NCBI GenBank assembly: GCA_947172415.1
Contig: OX359193.1
Span: 7,124,501 to 7,188,500 of the forward strand
Length of the DNA stretch: 64,000 nt
Direction: 5' to 3'
Origin: Chondrosia reniformis
Lineage: Eukaryota; Porifera; Demospongiae; Chondrillida; Chondrillidae
The notes beneath the pieces are model-generated. The model ran no database searches. It had not been told where the DNA came from and worked only from the letters and a program-made list of their open reading frames with translations. Positions 21,689 to 34,155 of this stretch are shown piece after piece. The translations under genes and the position numbers were made by a program. Each line of letters begins with the position of its first letter. Position 1 is the stretch's first letter.

Positions 21689-22755
21689 CCCTCCCCTTTT
21701 TTCATTTTCAACTTCATTCTCTGTCATTTGGCTTCAGTAAACTTTGTGTATGACAATATGTATTTGATATGTGCACACCATATAATTCATAGCGACTTTG
21801 TTCAAGGAGCAGGTGACTTTTACAGTTCATACTAGCTTGACTGTAGTGAAATTAATGCATTTTAAATACCTCATTACCACCTTAAGGTCAAGCCCATAAT
21901 AGAATAAGGATTTCTTCTAACTGCATTAAACTTATCTTTTAGATGGTACATCCTTTGAATCTTTGAGCATCTAAAAACACAGTTGCTGATGAAGACCCTC
22001 AGGGTCAAAACGTTCGGCCAAAAGATTTATCAAGCCAAACTGCATTTTTAGACACTCAAAGATTCAAAAGATGTACCATCTAAAAGTCAGGTCCATAATA
22101 TACATACAATAGTATAAGTATATAGTTAGAAATTTGTAATAAATTTGTTGTATATAGAGGACATGTGTAGGTGAATATATTAACTTTGCATGCTGTTGAT
22201 TTATTCAGTGTTCATTAGCCTGCTATATAATATAAGGTAGCTAATAACAGTGTTGCTGCAAGTTAAAACAGCCGTGTTTTACTTTCAATTAGGAAACATT
22301 TTCCATTTTGAAACCTTGCACATTAGAGCTAACATTATATATATCATGTATCTATAGTCATAGGAACATATAATATATCTACAGCAAGCCAAAATGACTT
22401 GTTTATATATATATTAGTGAAAGCTGAATATATAGGTTAGTCGGAGCTGTCTTCAGTGTCCTTTGATTGTCTATTGCTTCACTAATTAAAGCTGAAAACT
22501 GCCACAGAATAGGAAGAAGAGTACAGCTTTAGAGGAAGGTATTACTAGTTATATACGGTATATAGTATATACTACATTTATATTTACAAGTGTAGATTAC
22601 ACATATAAAAATATAATTACAGACATTGTAACGTATATATAAAGAAATCAGATTAAATTTATATATTTATAACCTCTGATTAAAAATCTCCTTCTATTAG
22701 TATGTACACTTCAAGTAATTATATATATAATCTTGACTTCCCTCTTCACTTACAG
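21689..22755. other. Intergenic, INTS4 to RTK-A
   Basis: AT-rich DNA with one foldback element (21898-22087). No signal-peptide or ectodomain exon for the downstream kinase was found here. Confidence 0.5.
21898..22087. mobile_element. Foldback element, AGAATAAGGATT family, with hammerhead-like core
   Basis: The left end reads TAGAATAAGGATTTCTTCTA. The inner arms CTTTTAGATGGTACATC and GATGTACCATCTAAAAG are complementary, as are CTTTGAATCTTTGAG and CTCAAAGATTCAAAAG. The centre contains CTGATGA followed by the GACCC-TCA-GGGTC hairpin and AAAACGTTC. A decayed relative of the centre lies on the minus strand near 29060-29140. Confidence 0.7.
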
Positions 22756-22776
22756 TGTCTTCTGATATACTATTCT

Positions 22777-25700
22777 ATGGATCCCATGGAAATAATTATA
22801 ATTCTAGGATCCTCGTTAGGAGTGGCCACTCTGCTGTGTATTTTGAGCAATTTTATTTGGTGTACATGTCTGTCCTGTAAAAAGAAGTGTGAGTTATACA
22901 GGCTTAACATCACTCTCAGTAGATATAGTAATGGAATATATATTACTTAAGTACATACGTAAATATGTACATACATATATATATCAGAGTTCACAGTAGC
23001 CGTTCGAGTACATATATACGTACTATATAAACATGAAGGTCTCATATAGAAAGATGCGTTGTGGCTAGTTGCTAATATATATAAATGTTTTTATTGACTT
23101 ACTATTTTGTATTATAAGATTCTTCAAGGATGAGATCAGAAGGGTTCCCCAACAAGAGAGTCATTGAAGATGATGCAAATGAAGCTGAAGCAGGAAGAGT
23201 GGAGAATGTTGACCACTCTAACGAGGACCACTTCCAGCAAGGAAAGGAATTAATTGCAGTATGTACACATATGTGTCTGAGACAAGATACTTGACTTGTA
23301 GGGGCACTTACATTTTCTGCCTTCAATTATGACATTATTTTAGCCAACTAAGACAAATATATACATACATACTGTATAATTCTATTAACATTTCAATTCA
23401 ACTGTCATACACCCAAGTGAAAATAGCTATTGCAAATGCTTCTAATATCCATAAACCCTTCTTGTGTCATCATGTACTAGAATGAGAAGAAGACAGGCTA
23501 TTCATCAATTAAACAGCCAGCCAATTATGAGGCAAGTCAAATGATTGATCAAGAGAGAGGGAGAGGGAGGGGTATGCATAAGTATATAGGGTGGCTACAT
23601 ATGTATATAGCATATATATATAAGGAGTGTGTACATAGTATAGTACAAGTTATCTGTAATGTAATTTGTAATTTACGGTCTCTATGGAGGGTCATGAACA
23701 CCAATGCTCACCATAAGGAATTCTAAGATTTTTTAATTGAACAGATTCTCTATATGAGATCATTATTTCTATGGTAAAATGTATAAACAAACCTATTAAT
23801 TTTTTAATTTTAGGAGCCCGTTCGGTCTATGGCATGTGAAAATGAAATGAATACTGGTCCAAATGAACAAACTGGAGTATATGAAATGGTAAATCTGGCT
23901 GTCTATATATTTATATTCTACAGTATTAGGAAACCTTCGGCAATTTTTAATAACTTATACTTTATATAGTGTTTGCACAGCCCTGGAATAGACTTACAAG
24001 TCAAGTAAAAATCATTTATGTATATACATTACTGAACAAGTTGTACTACTAAACTGTTGTTATTTACAAGAGTGTTTAATTGCTACTGGATAGATCAACC
24101 ATAGGCAATGTAGTACATTCTAAGGGCATGTTCACACTTAAAAGAAGATTTTGGTCACTCTTACCACACAGGGAGAAACTTTAGACTTGTATGAAAATGT
24201 CAGCCATAATCCAGCAGTCCTCAAGGTAAATGTATGTAGTAATATTTTATTGATGCAGAGTTGAATACTATCTACCTACCTGCCTACCTACCTACCTATC
24301 CACCTACCTACCTACCTACCTATATACCTACCTACCTACCTACCTACCTATATACCTACCTACCTACCTACCTACCTACCTACCTACCTACCTACCTACC
24401 TACCTACCTACCTACCTACCTACCTACCTACCTATATACCTACCTACCTACCTACCTACCTACCTACCTACCTACCTACCTACCTACCTACCTACCTACC
24501 TACCTACCTACCTACCTATATACCTACCTACCTACCTACCTACCTACCTACCTACCTACCTACCTACCTACCTACCTACCTACCTACCTACCTACCTACC
24601 TATATACCTACCTACCTACCTACCTACCTACCTACCTACCTACCTACCTACCTACCTACCTACCTACCTACCTACCTACCTATATACCTACCTATATACC
24701 TACCTTATATATATACGTATATCCATGCCATTACCTTGGCTATTTAATATTGTGTGTACATAAATGTGAAATTTGTATATAATATATATGTAGACACATG
24801 TACAATTGCACATATCGTACACGCTGTGTAGCTAGCCTGTGGTATATAGTCCATATAAAAATGGCCACATAGGCAGATTTTCACTTTTCACTTTTCTCCT
24901 TAATCTTACAATGTAATAGCAGTTTCATTTAATTCAATTTAAAGGATCTAGGAGTATTAGATGAGGAGATGAGAACAACAGAGAGGCAGTCCATCCTTAA
25001 GGAACTACCAGAATCCCATGCTGCACAAACAAGTCACTATGAAATGGTATACATTACTTTGTTTCTGTATTAATTAAATTATATACAACTTAAATATAAC
25101 TCTCATTAATTTGAGTCTCTTACTATATATGCCTAATCCAATACCCACAAATTTCTCCCTGCCTATATATATAATATTATTATGAAGGTTTATTAATGTC
25201 AATATTACGGATAATCAAATATTGCATAGTTACAAATGGGTATAAATTAACAAGATTCTGATGAACATAGAATTATACTCTACAAGCCTGTCTCCATATA
25301 ATAGTAACCATATATATACCTTAGCAATCTAAAGCCACGCAAACATGCATATATCATAACCTTCATGTGACACTGTTGTTTTCATATATACCCAATTAAT
25401 GTTACCATTAACATGTGCTACGTACGTAATAAATTATCCAGGTTCATTAATAAACTTTATTGTACATTCTTGTATATACCTGTACTTACTGTACTGGATA
25501 GTGTGGTGTGGTATAGCACTAGTAAAGGCTATAGCTTGCTCCTGTTTTGGTTAGGGATTCGGGTAGATGATCTGGTATATGTTTATACGTATATAGCTAT
25601 ATAGCCTCCCGTAACTACTGTTTGGCATAGATTATGGGATCCTTAAAATACAATATTATCTGTTGTCCTTCATGAATTACTTTCTTTTTCTAGGAAAATG

Positions 25701-28700
25701 ATGCAGCCAGTGGCACTGGAAAAATTTATGAAAATGTTATTTCCACAGATGAAATAATAGTATGTTGCTAATGGTAACTATCACTTTTTATGATTATTTA
25801 ATAAGTTTTAGTATATGCATAATTACACACATAATATTCATAAATCTCACAAACACTGAATGTTACACAATCAGTGAGTATTACATCACATTGTCTCTCT
25901 GTTCATTCCTGCTATCAATCACTCTTTGGCATTTTAATTTCTACTAGAGCCTTGCTGACTCAGAAGATGCACCACAACCTGTGAAGACAAGTTTAGTCAG
26001 TACTCAACGCATGCATGTTGTGTGCTTGTTATATATAATTTATCTTGACATGGTACACACACACATATATATACAGCTACCCTTGATTACTTGTGGCATG
26101 AAAGAGAAGTTAATTACGTATGAGCATATACATGTGCATAGAAAGGCATAGGTCATTCTGAAAGATGCCCATGCAATTGTATATATATACATACCATGTA
26201 TATATTATATGTAATACCTAATACGTATATAGGTGTACTATATATACATTTAAGATTAACTGTCCACATTCACCTTCACAATTATGCAGGCATATACGTA
26301 ATATATGATTTACCATGCATCATTTCAAAATCTATATACCATTACCATACAGTGGGTCTACTATATATACGTACATATATATATTGAAAATAACTGTATG
26401 GCTTTAATGAATCTGTTGTATTTCACTTTCATGCAGATCAATAAAGATGAACCTTATGAAGTTGTTTCAACACGGATTACAAGTTGTTCAACTTCTAAAC
26501 AAGGCAAACAGGTATGAATTGTATGAAAAATCTAATACATCATTTTCCTACATGATATGCCTATAAAAATGCCTATAGGGAACTAGACCTGGAGAGAGCT
26601 TTGGATGAAGATACAGGTCCTGGAGATTTTTCTTTTCTTTCTTCTTCTTCTTCTCCACTGGGCCAGATAGCTGTTTCTGGGAATTCTACCCTAGACTTGT
26701 CCTCTTCTTGGTCTTTTGTGCACAAGAATACATAAGTATTTCTAATTGTCCCATCCAAAACGCTTCATTCTTATGTGTATATATAGCATTGCTTGTATAA
26801 TTATATAAATATATATACAAGTGAATATTGTGTGTCATTGGTATACTATTCAGGAGGTAGCTATAGCAAGTGATGCTCAGTATGAGTTGGTGAATGGTAG
26901 TTACTGGTATCCAGGAAACACCATGGAGGCAGTTAAAAAACAAATGATAATGAGCAAGTGCCAGTCCTTCAGGGAGGTTATGCAAAATGAGATAAAAACT
27001 ATTGAGGAACTAGGTTCAGGGGAGTTTGGAGAGGTTTTCAAGGCTGACTGGCATTCAGCTAAGGGAAAGATGACAGTTGCCATCAAAATGTTGTATGATC
27101 AGAATGACACAGAAAGTGGATTGAAACTTCTCCAGGAAGCTGCCATCATGGGACAATTTGATCATCCAAATGTCATCAAACTATTAGGAGTTGTTAGTCT
27201 TACGAATGTAAGCACACTCTACTGTGTGTTATATGGCATAAGCTGCTGAAAGTTATGATTATATACTAACCTCTCCTCATATAACAGTCCCCAATCCCTT
27301 TGGTTGCTACCTATACCAGTTCATGACATACGTAAGCTGCTATACAATTACATTACCAACCTCTCCTTCTAGTATGTACTTGGAATGTACATATACCCTT
27401 AGTACGTAATGTCACATTTTCATGCTATATACACCTTATATATGTGTGTGTGACTGCATATATCCCCTTTTTGCTAGACAATAATCATCATGGAGTATCT
27501 GCCACTGGGAGATCTGAGAAACCATCTTTTGACAATTAAAGTGTATGTTTGAATGAAAGAGTTAAACTTATATATCTGCTAAATTGACGTTCTGTAAACT
27601 TTATCTTTTTCAGCAAAGCATCACTTCCCATGCAGCTGTTACAATGGTGTCATGATATTGCAGCTGCTATGTCATATTTATCTGGAAAGAGCTTTATACA
27701 CAGGGACCTTGCAGCTAGAAATATTTTGCTAAATAAAAAGAAACAATGCAAAGTGAGTAACCTAGAGATAGATATACAGTATACGTATATTGTTTGGTCT
27801 CTGTATTTATATTTTGCAGATTTCAGATTTTGGTATGGCAAGAAACTTACAAGGGAGTGAGTACTACAAGCCCAAGGGAGGTCAGATTCCAGTTAAATGG
27901 ACAGCTCCAGAGGCCCTTTTATATCAAAAGTACACTACTAAAAGTGATGTTTGGAGTTTTGGAATGGTGATGTTTGAGATATGGTCACTTGGACATAAAC
28001 CATTTGAGAATGCAACTGGACAGGAGGTGCATATATTCTAGCATTTGAGTGATTTATATACTCACACTTAGACCCGGTCATCTTCATGTGTGCATGTAGG
28101 TAGTGAGAATGTTTAGCACTGGTGTAGGAAACTGTCAATATCCGCCTCCTGGATGTCCCAAGAGAATATACAAGATAATGGTGGATTGTTGGTAAAAGCA
28201 CCTGTTTATATATATATAGACCCCTTTGCCATGGCAACGAGCTGATAATGTGAGGCATTATATGCCATATACAGTATGGGTTGCTGACAAAAGAGGATAT
28301 ATATATAGAATGTAAAGTTTATACAGGAAGTGAAGCAAATCTTACATTCATTAGTTTAGCCATGGTAACAAACTCATAGGTATATATCTTCTCTTTATTA
28401 GCCATAACAATCCTAGGCTACCCAAATGCTATGGCAATTAATGGAGTATAAAATTAATACCCTTTACCTCAGCCTTCTGTAAAAATAATTACTTGGCTGT
28501 AGTCCTGGCTTCTGTGCTATAACTAATCAACTATGTCTATAGACGCTCAAAAGATGAAAGGTAAACCATCTGAAAGACATATGGAAGATTGGTTTCCATT
28601 AAGTTCAGTTCTGCCCATTATAGTTCATTGTACTCCTTAGTAGACATGAGTGGGTGGGGTCTATCCAGAATCTAATAATGATTGTGACATAGATTTTAAG

Positions 28701-28927
28701 GCTATTCCATACATGTATATGTATATATATGTACATATAGGAACCCAGATTACCACAGGAGGCCACCTTTTAGCGATATTTCAACAGAATTAATGATGCA
28801 CCCCAAAATGATGCTTCAATGGAATGCTGCTGACAAGCGTGTCTCCCTGCAGGCTTCTAAACTGGGAGCTCCAATTGAGGAAGGAAGAAAACTGTATCCA
28901 GAGCTTCAGAGTACTTATGCAGTCTGA
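22777..28927 (+). CDS. Receptor tyrosine kinase A (sponge type, no visible ectodomain)
   Basis: Fifteen exons: 22777-22888, 23119-23258, 23481-23531, 23814-23888, 24172-24225, 24945-25046, 25694-25759, 25948-25995, 26437-26511, 26854-27207, 27478-27542, 27614-27752, 27820-28026, 28100-28191 and 28741-28927, giving 588 residues from the ATG at 22777. An open frame continues back to an acceptor at 22756, so the true start may be upstream. Residues about 5-30 are a transmembrane segment (IIIILGSSLGVATLL) followed by Cys/Lys. The juxtamembrane region is split over small exons carrying YEM, LYENV, HYEM, IYENV, PYEVV and QYELV motifs. The kinase domain has [23 protein letters not shown] and PVKWTAPEA, so it looks catalytically competent and tyrosine specific. 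The intron after 23531 uses a GC donor. Ligand and pathway are unknown. Confidence 0.85.
24267..24706. repeat. (TACC)n microsatellite with TATA interruptions
   Basis: Tetranucleotide TACC repeats are broken by TATATACC at 24321, 24349, 24433, 24517, 24601, 24681 and 24693. Four consecutive interruptions are exactly 84 bp apart, giving a higher-order unit of 21 tetramers. It lies in an intron of RTK-A. Confidence 0.95.
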
Positions 28928-29814
28928 AACTTAACATGTATCACCAGAAAAAAGTGAAAAAGGCTTTATATACAGTATATACAGTTTATATATTTGCATT
29001 AAATGTTCAATTGTATAATATATCTCTCATTAAAATATGTATCTCTTTAATTAAAAGAAGATGCAGTTTAGTAAATCTTTTGGCAGACATGTCGACCTGA
29101 GGGTCTTAATTCTTCATGATCAGTGACTAATGTTGGTCAGTAGGTATCTTTAGATGCCAAAATGAATTATATCAGTATATAGCTAGTGGCTATTGTATAA
29201 ATGAAACTTATATAAAATGCATTATACATGCACATTTTGCTGATATATATAGCATAAATCTGAGAGTCATATACCTTTTTTAAATATACAAAATATGGTT
29301 CTATCGATCTCATATTGATGGTACAAACAGAATAATATGTGCATGTGACCAAACCATGTGACCAAACCATGTGACCAAACTAGCTATATAGACTAACAAA
29401 TGCCAATACATGCAGGACCACATTTATTTGTAAAATTCATATATAATTATCTATTTATAGGTAGATTTATCAGTGACTGTACCATGTTATTGTACATATA
29501 TGTACATATATCATTTTCAAAACCTGTTTATCCTTATTCCATAATACACTTTTATAAGATCATATAATCAGTAGGTAATTCATTTTCAAGATTTATTATC
29601 AATCAAGAAAAGATTATGAAATCGTCTCAACTTTTAAAGGAGGCATATGCATGATATAGTTATGTAGGCAAACTGCATGACTATATACAAGATTAAAATT
29701 CTTATATTTATTTATTATTATTATTAAAGTACCCATGCATGTACATACATTAAGGTGTAGATAAATGCCAACCAGTTCTGTTAAGGGGCACAGGGCTATA
29801 CCTGGACATGTATA

Positions 29815-29915
29815 AACCATCGCCACTTAAGGCTACCAGGCCGTCCGCCCAGATACATAGCCCAACTGCCTGGGCGCATTAAGTCCTCGCCACTTAAGGC
29901 TACCAGGCCGCACTT
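29815..29915. repeat. Tandem block of an unclassified repeat
   Basis: CGCCACTTAAGGCTACCAGG occurs twice about 67 bp apart with the CTGCCTGGGCG / CCGCCCAG inverted motif between them. Confidence 0.65.
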
Positions 29916-30094
29916 CCCAAACAATCACATACACAAGCACCGAGTTATATATAGCTTATATATAGTTGTCCAACCTATATCAATCAATCAAATTGAATCA
30001 ATCTCAGTAAATGAACATGTCCCCAAGATTGGGGGTTGTTCTTACAGTACAATATTAATAAATAACATCAACAGTATATCTAGCAGGCAATTTC

Positions 30095-30665
30095 TTATTA
30101 AAATTGTCCATCCATCTTCTCCATGGTCTTCCTCTCGGTCTCTTCCCTTCTAAATCTCCTTTAACACTTCCTTCGTTGTTCTGTCATCATTCATTTCCTG
30201 CAGTCTGGTCAGCCACTTCTTTTGTCTTCTCTTCACAAGATCTAAAATACCTTCTTGACCTATAGCCTCTCCCTTATAACCTCATTTCTCACCCTGTCTA
30301 CCCTGCTTACTCCTCTCAATGCCCTCATATGTGTGGCTTGCACTCTTGACTGTTGTGTCTTTGATATGCTCACATCCATATAATAGCGTGGGTACCATTG
30401 TGGCATTCACAACCTTCAGTTTGGTGTTCTTGATTAGCTCATTCCTTCTCAGAACTACTTCACTCATCCCTCTGATCACCCTTGTTGCATTTCCTGTCTT
30501 TGCCAACCTATATACAAAGCAATCCAGTACATCTGAAAATACTTGGATGACAAAATTTGCTTCATCTCGATTAGGTGTCCATTTTCCAAATAAGATATCT
30601 AGGATAAAATTGGGACCCAAAGTAAAAGACATATACTCCATGCAACTGAGATTCAATTTCACAAC
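30095..30665 (-). pseudogene. Decayed non-LTR retrotransposon (C-terminal ORF2 fragment)
   Basis: Read on the minus strand the frames contain TMVPTLLYGCE, then GVSRVDRVRNEVIRERL, then KKWLTRLQEMNDDRTTKE, in the order typical of the region after the reverse transcriptase domain of LINE-type ORF2 proteins. Frameshifts and stops separate the blocks and neither the catalytic core nor an endonuclease is present. It is a 5'-truncated fossil insertion; the clade is not assigned. Confidence 0.75.
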
Positions 30666-31816
30666 CCAGTCATTGCAAAACTGATTGCCTCAATGTAGCC
30701 CAGCTATTAACCTTTTACTTTAAGGACTACTCATTATATACTATTTTAAGTTGTTCAATACTCTTTTAGTTTCCCGTCTGCCGCCATTACGCAATACAGA
30801 AAGGCCGACTTTTGCTAGCATGGACTGGCAATTTTATCAGTATTTCCCATTGTTGTATAAAAACCAAAAAGCGCTTTGCGATGTGTGAAGCACGTGTATT
30901 GTGTATGCTCGTTGTTCTCGCCTCGTGGTCTTCTAAAACAGCTCGCCCAGCAGCTATTAATGACCTCTGTTGTTTGGTATGGTTAGCGTGTACGTACTTT
31001 ATATATACCTTGTATACCAGTTGTATACTGTCTGTTAATACATGCATTTTCTGTCCATTTTACTTTCTTGCATACACTATTGTAGTTTCTCAGTTCAGTG
31101 GAAAATAGAGCTATTTGAAGCCTCTCAATTTCTTTTTAGCTAAATATATATTTTTATTTTATCAACGCTATATTGTCCTCTGGATCATGGAGCCATTAGA
31201 ATATTATACATTAGCTTTACATTAGATTACATTAGATTACATTATATAAATTACATCATGCGTTGGATTATATGTATATCATCCATCCAATAGAGCACTA
31301 GCTGGAAATATATATATACCCATATAGTATTACCCACTAACTCTATAGACCTGTTTTTTTATAAAAGGTATAGATATGTATAGTATATTACATATCGTCT
31401 GTAATGGCTATATATGCTTCAGTCACAAGTTGAAGGTGGGGTCAATTAGCGTCCCTTAATTGCTATGCGACTTTAATGATTCTCGTATATAGGCCTACTG
31501 GTAGCCCTGGAAGACAGCTGCTACGTCTATACTAGCTGTAAACGACAATTTGGTAAGTACAGCCTATATAGGCCATACTACTAAATCTTTATAACCGAAT
31601 AGCTATATCAGAGGAGTATGGTAAGTATATATAGGAATGATGTATAATATACGAGTAGAACTGCGCTACTATCCTATTCAAATAGTATATTAGGGTATAT
31701 ACATTCAAAATGCCCCTGAAAGGCTTGCATGTTAAATACAAGATTAGGCTTAACATTGTGAATAATTAGCCAATTGGCTGGTCCATGATCAGTTTATACA
31801 GATTGTCACACATTAA

Positions 31817-31888
31817 TACTCGTCGATCTCATTGTAAAATAATAAAGTGATAATCATTATTATTATTTTACAGTGAGATCGACGAGTA
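31817..31888. repeat. 72-bp hairpin with ~29-bp arms
   Basis: TACTCGTCGATCTCATTGTA... on the left is almost perfectly complementary to ...TACAGTGAGATCGACGAGTA on the right, with a loop of about 13 nt rich in TAAT. Confidence 0.85.
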
Positions 31889-32029
31889 TATTAGTGATAA
31901 AACGATGTCCTTAGTCTCCTGTTTGCTTAGCTTCTTTGGTAACGTTAAGGTTTTCATTTTCATTCGAGGCAGTAGAAAGTGAAAGGATTGTTTCTAGTCA
32001 TGCATATGTGATCATAATTTCTGTTTACC

Positions 32030-32290
32030 GTATAGAGGCCGGGCTCAAATAAAGGCCGGGTCTCGTTTAGAGGCCGGTGGTCAGCTACCCATCCCAACCT
32101 CGAATGGCTGACGCTTTGGAAAATGGCGGGCGGAAGTTGGGGATACGAGACTAGGGTCAACTGGGCTATTTTCTAAATTAGAAGCTGGAAGACTAACAAG
32201 CTGTATCAACACCAATTTTAACAAATATTATATAGAAGAAGCCGGGCTCGAACGAAATAGAAGCCGGGGCTTCTATTCGGACAAATTGTT
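32030..32290. repeat. CpG-rich GAGGCCGGG-type repeat
   Basis: AGAGGCCGGGCTC, AAAGGCCGGGTCTC and AGAGGCCGGTGG on the left face AAGCCGGGCTCGAAC and AGAAGCCGGGGCTTCTATTC on the right. A single arm of the same family (AGAGGCCCGGGCTTCTATTT) is in the COX18 intron near 63850. The GC content stands out from the AT-rich surroundings. Confidence 0.6.
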
Positions 32291-34155
32291 TGTTCGCAAC
32301 CTCCTCCTTCGAATCGCGCCCTAGCGACTTTAAAAACTACCCTGACGTATTTAGGGATATCCGTGGAGTGTCCTAAGGGGATTAGCGTTTTCTTTTTTTT
32401 CTCGTTTTTTTCTCGTTTACGAATAAATTTGGCCTCATTATAAGTCATGAAGTATAGGCACACCGAATCCGAATCTTATGTTATAATAAGAGTACACTCA
32501 GCATCCAAAGGAAAAGGTTGCCCTTGTTCTCAGTAAAGGACGATAATCTAACTGAAATGCAGTATCAAGTCTCAGGGAGTATATATTTGTAATTGATTGT
32601 GTTCATCAAATGTGGGAATCCCTGCAGTACAAGCTGCATGCAATAATAAGCAAAATTATTGTGACTGTACATACAGTGTATGTATATTTGTATGCATAAT
32701 GCGTAATACAGGTATTTACCTATTCACATTGAAAAGGATATAGTCAACTTTCATCTTTAACATATTTAGGAGCTCCAGGTTATTCAGAATAATACAAATT
32801 TTGGACTTTCACTATCTAAATTACTCTATTGTGAAGAAAGACAGTATTTAGTGTTATTTTGAAGACAACTGACTTTTAGTCTAATTAACAAAGGTTTGAA
32901 ATACCTATTCTATAATAGTGAAAAGAATCACAGTCTTCCTTTTAAATCTTTTTGTCCAGTATACTGAGGTAAGGATCTAAGTGGCAACTGAATATTTAAT
33001 TATACCAGGATGTATAGGTATACATATCTGTTTAATTAATCAGTGGTGACTGAATATATAATTATATACCAGGATGTATATATAGGTATACATATCTGTT
33101 TAATTAATACCATCAAACTCATTGATTTTTTATAATTTTTCAAGGTCTTTCAGCGTCTCTATAAATGCTTAAAGAAGTTAAAAGATGCATGAAATATCAA
33201 AAAAATAATATTAGTATTGCTATAGGAAGCAAACTTTAAGCCTCTATAATTATGTGTCATAGAATGCATATGTATTAGAAGCAATGTGATGTTGAGCATA
33301 TAATATAGGGCTTTCATATTATTGCATTTTTATCATTTAGAGCTACGAGTATGGGTAACAATGGAACCTGTCATGATAATTATGGTATGATATAAATGTC
33401 ATAAGCATACACATATATACGTACAAATAATCATAGCTGTACACATATATCTATGTATTATAAATACAATAGTTGGCATGATCCTTCTATTTATATATCT
33501 AAAATGAAAATATATGCTCTCTCTGTGTATATAAGTGTGTCTTTCATAACACTTTCAATTTAATTATAATAGCATATAATACTGTACACTGTCCTTTTGG
33601 TTTCAATTTTTCTCCACTTTGCTGTGCACTAAAGGTCAGATCTTTAGGAAATAGACATGCAGTTGTTTATATGAACATGCACATTGGGATCAGGGTATTT
33701 ACTAAAATGTTTGGATAACTGAAGTTTGAAGTTTGGATAAGCCACTTTCTACTATAGAAACTGCATAAGACCTATATAGTAATAATTATTAAAAATCTTT
33801 ATAATTTAAGGTCTCGAAATTCCCTTTTTTATTTACATGACTCTCCTCTTAATTACAGTATATACATGCATTATACACATATGTTAGATTACTAAAATAA
33901 TTATAATTGATATAATTACTAACATATATTGTGTATATGATGTAAATGGAGACGATCACTGGTTGCCAATTAAATAGGACTTTGGTCCCCCAGCCAAGAT
34001 TAGACTTCTGTAACTTGGCTGGTTTGGCATAATACTTTCCAGTGATTATTTTGCTTATGTATAAATACCAGTGTTAATTTGATGTTGCATGCAGTAAACA
34101 ATAAACATGCACATACAGAATGGATTTAAAAATATATCCTTTTAAAATTATATAG

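Larger units (their letters stand above)
28928..34155. other. Long stretch between kinase A and the transmembrane exon of kinase B
   Basis: It contains a decayed LINE (30095-30665), a tandem repeat at 29821-29910, a 13-bp triplication (CATGTGACCAAAC, about 29340-29380), a 72-bp hairpin (31817-31888), a CpG-rich repeat (32030-32290), a tandem duplication at 32985-33112 and a half-copy of the 7594 element family. Possible ectodomain exons of kinase B lie at about 31509-31565, 32637-32686 and 33342-33384, but they could not be chained with confidence. A signal-peptide-like open frame (ATG at 30881, MCEARVLCMLVVLASW) might be its first exon. Confidence 0.4.

Noticed and set aside
24261-24782. 173-codon frame of YLPT repeats
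   Set aside because: It is the translation of the TACC microsatellite inside an intron.
26573-26758. Minus-strand frame with an acidic run in an RTK-A intron
   Set aside because: The acidic run is only the reverse of a TTC-rich pyrimidine tract; no start context or homology.
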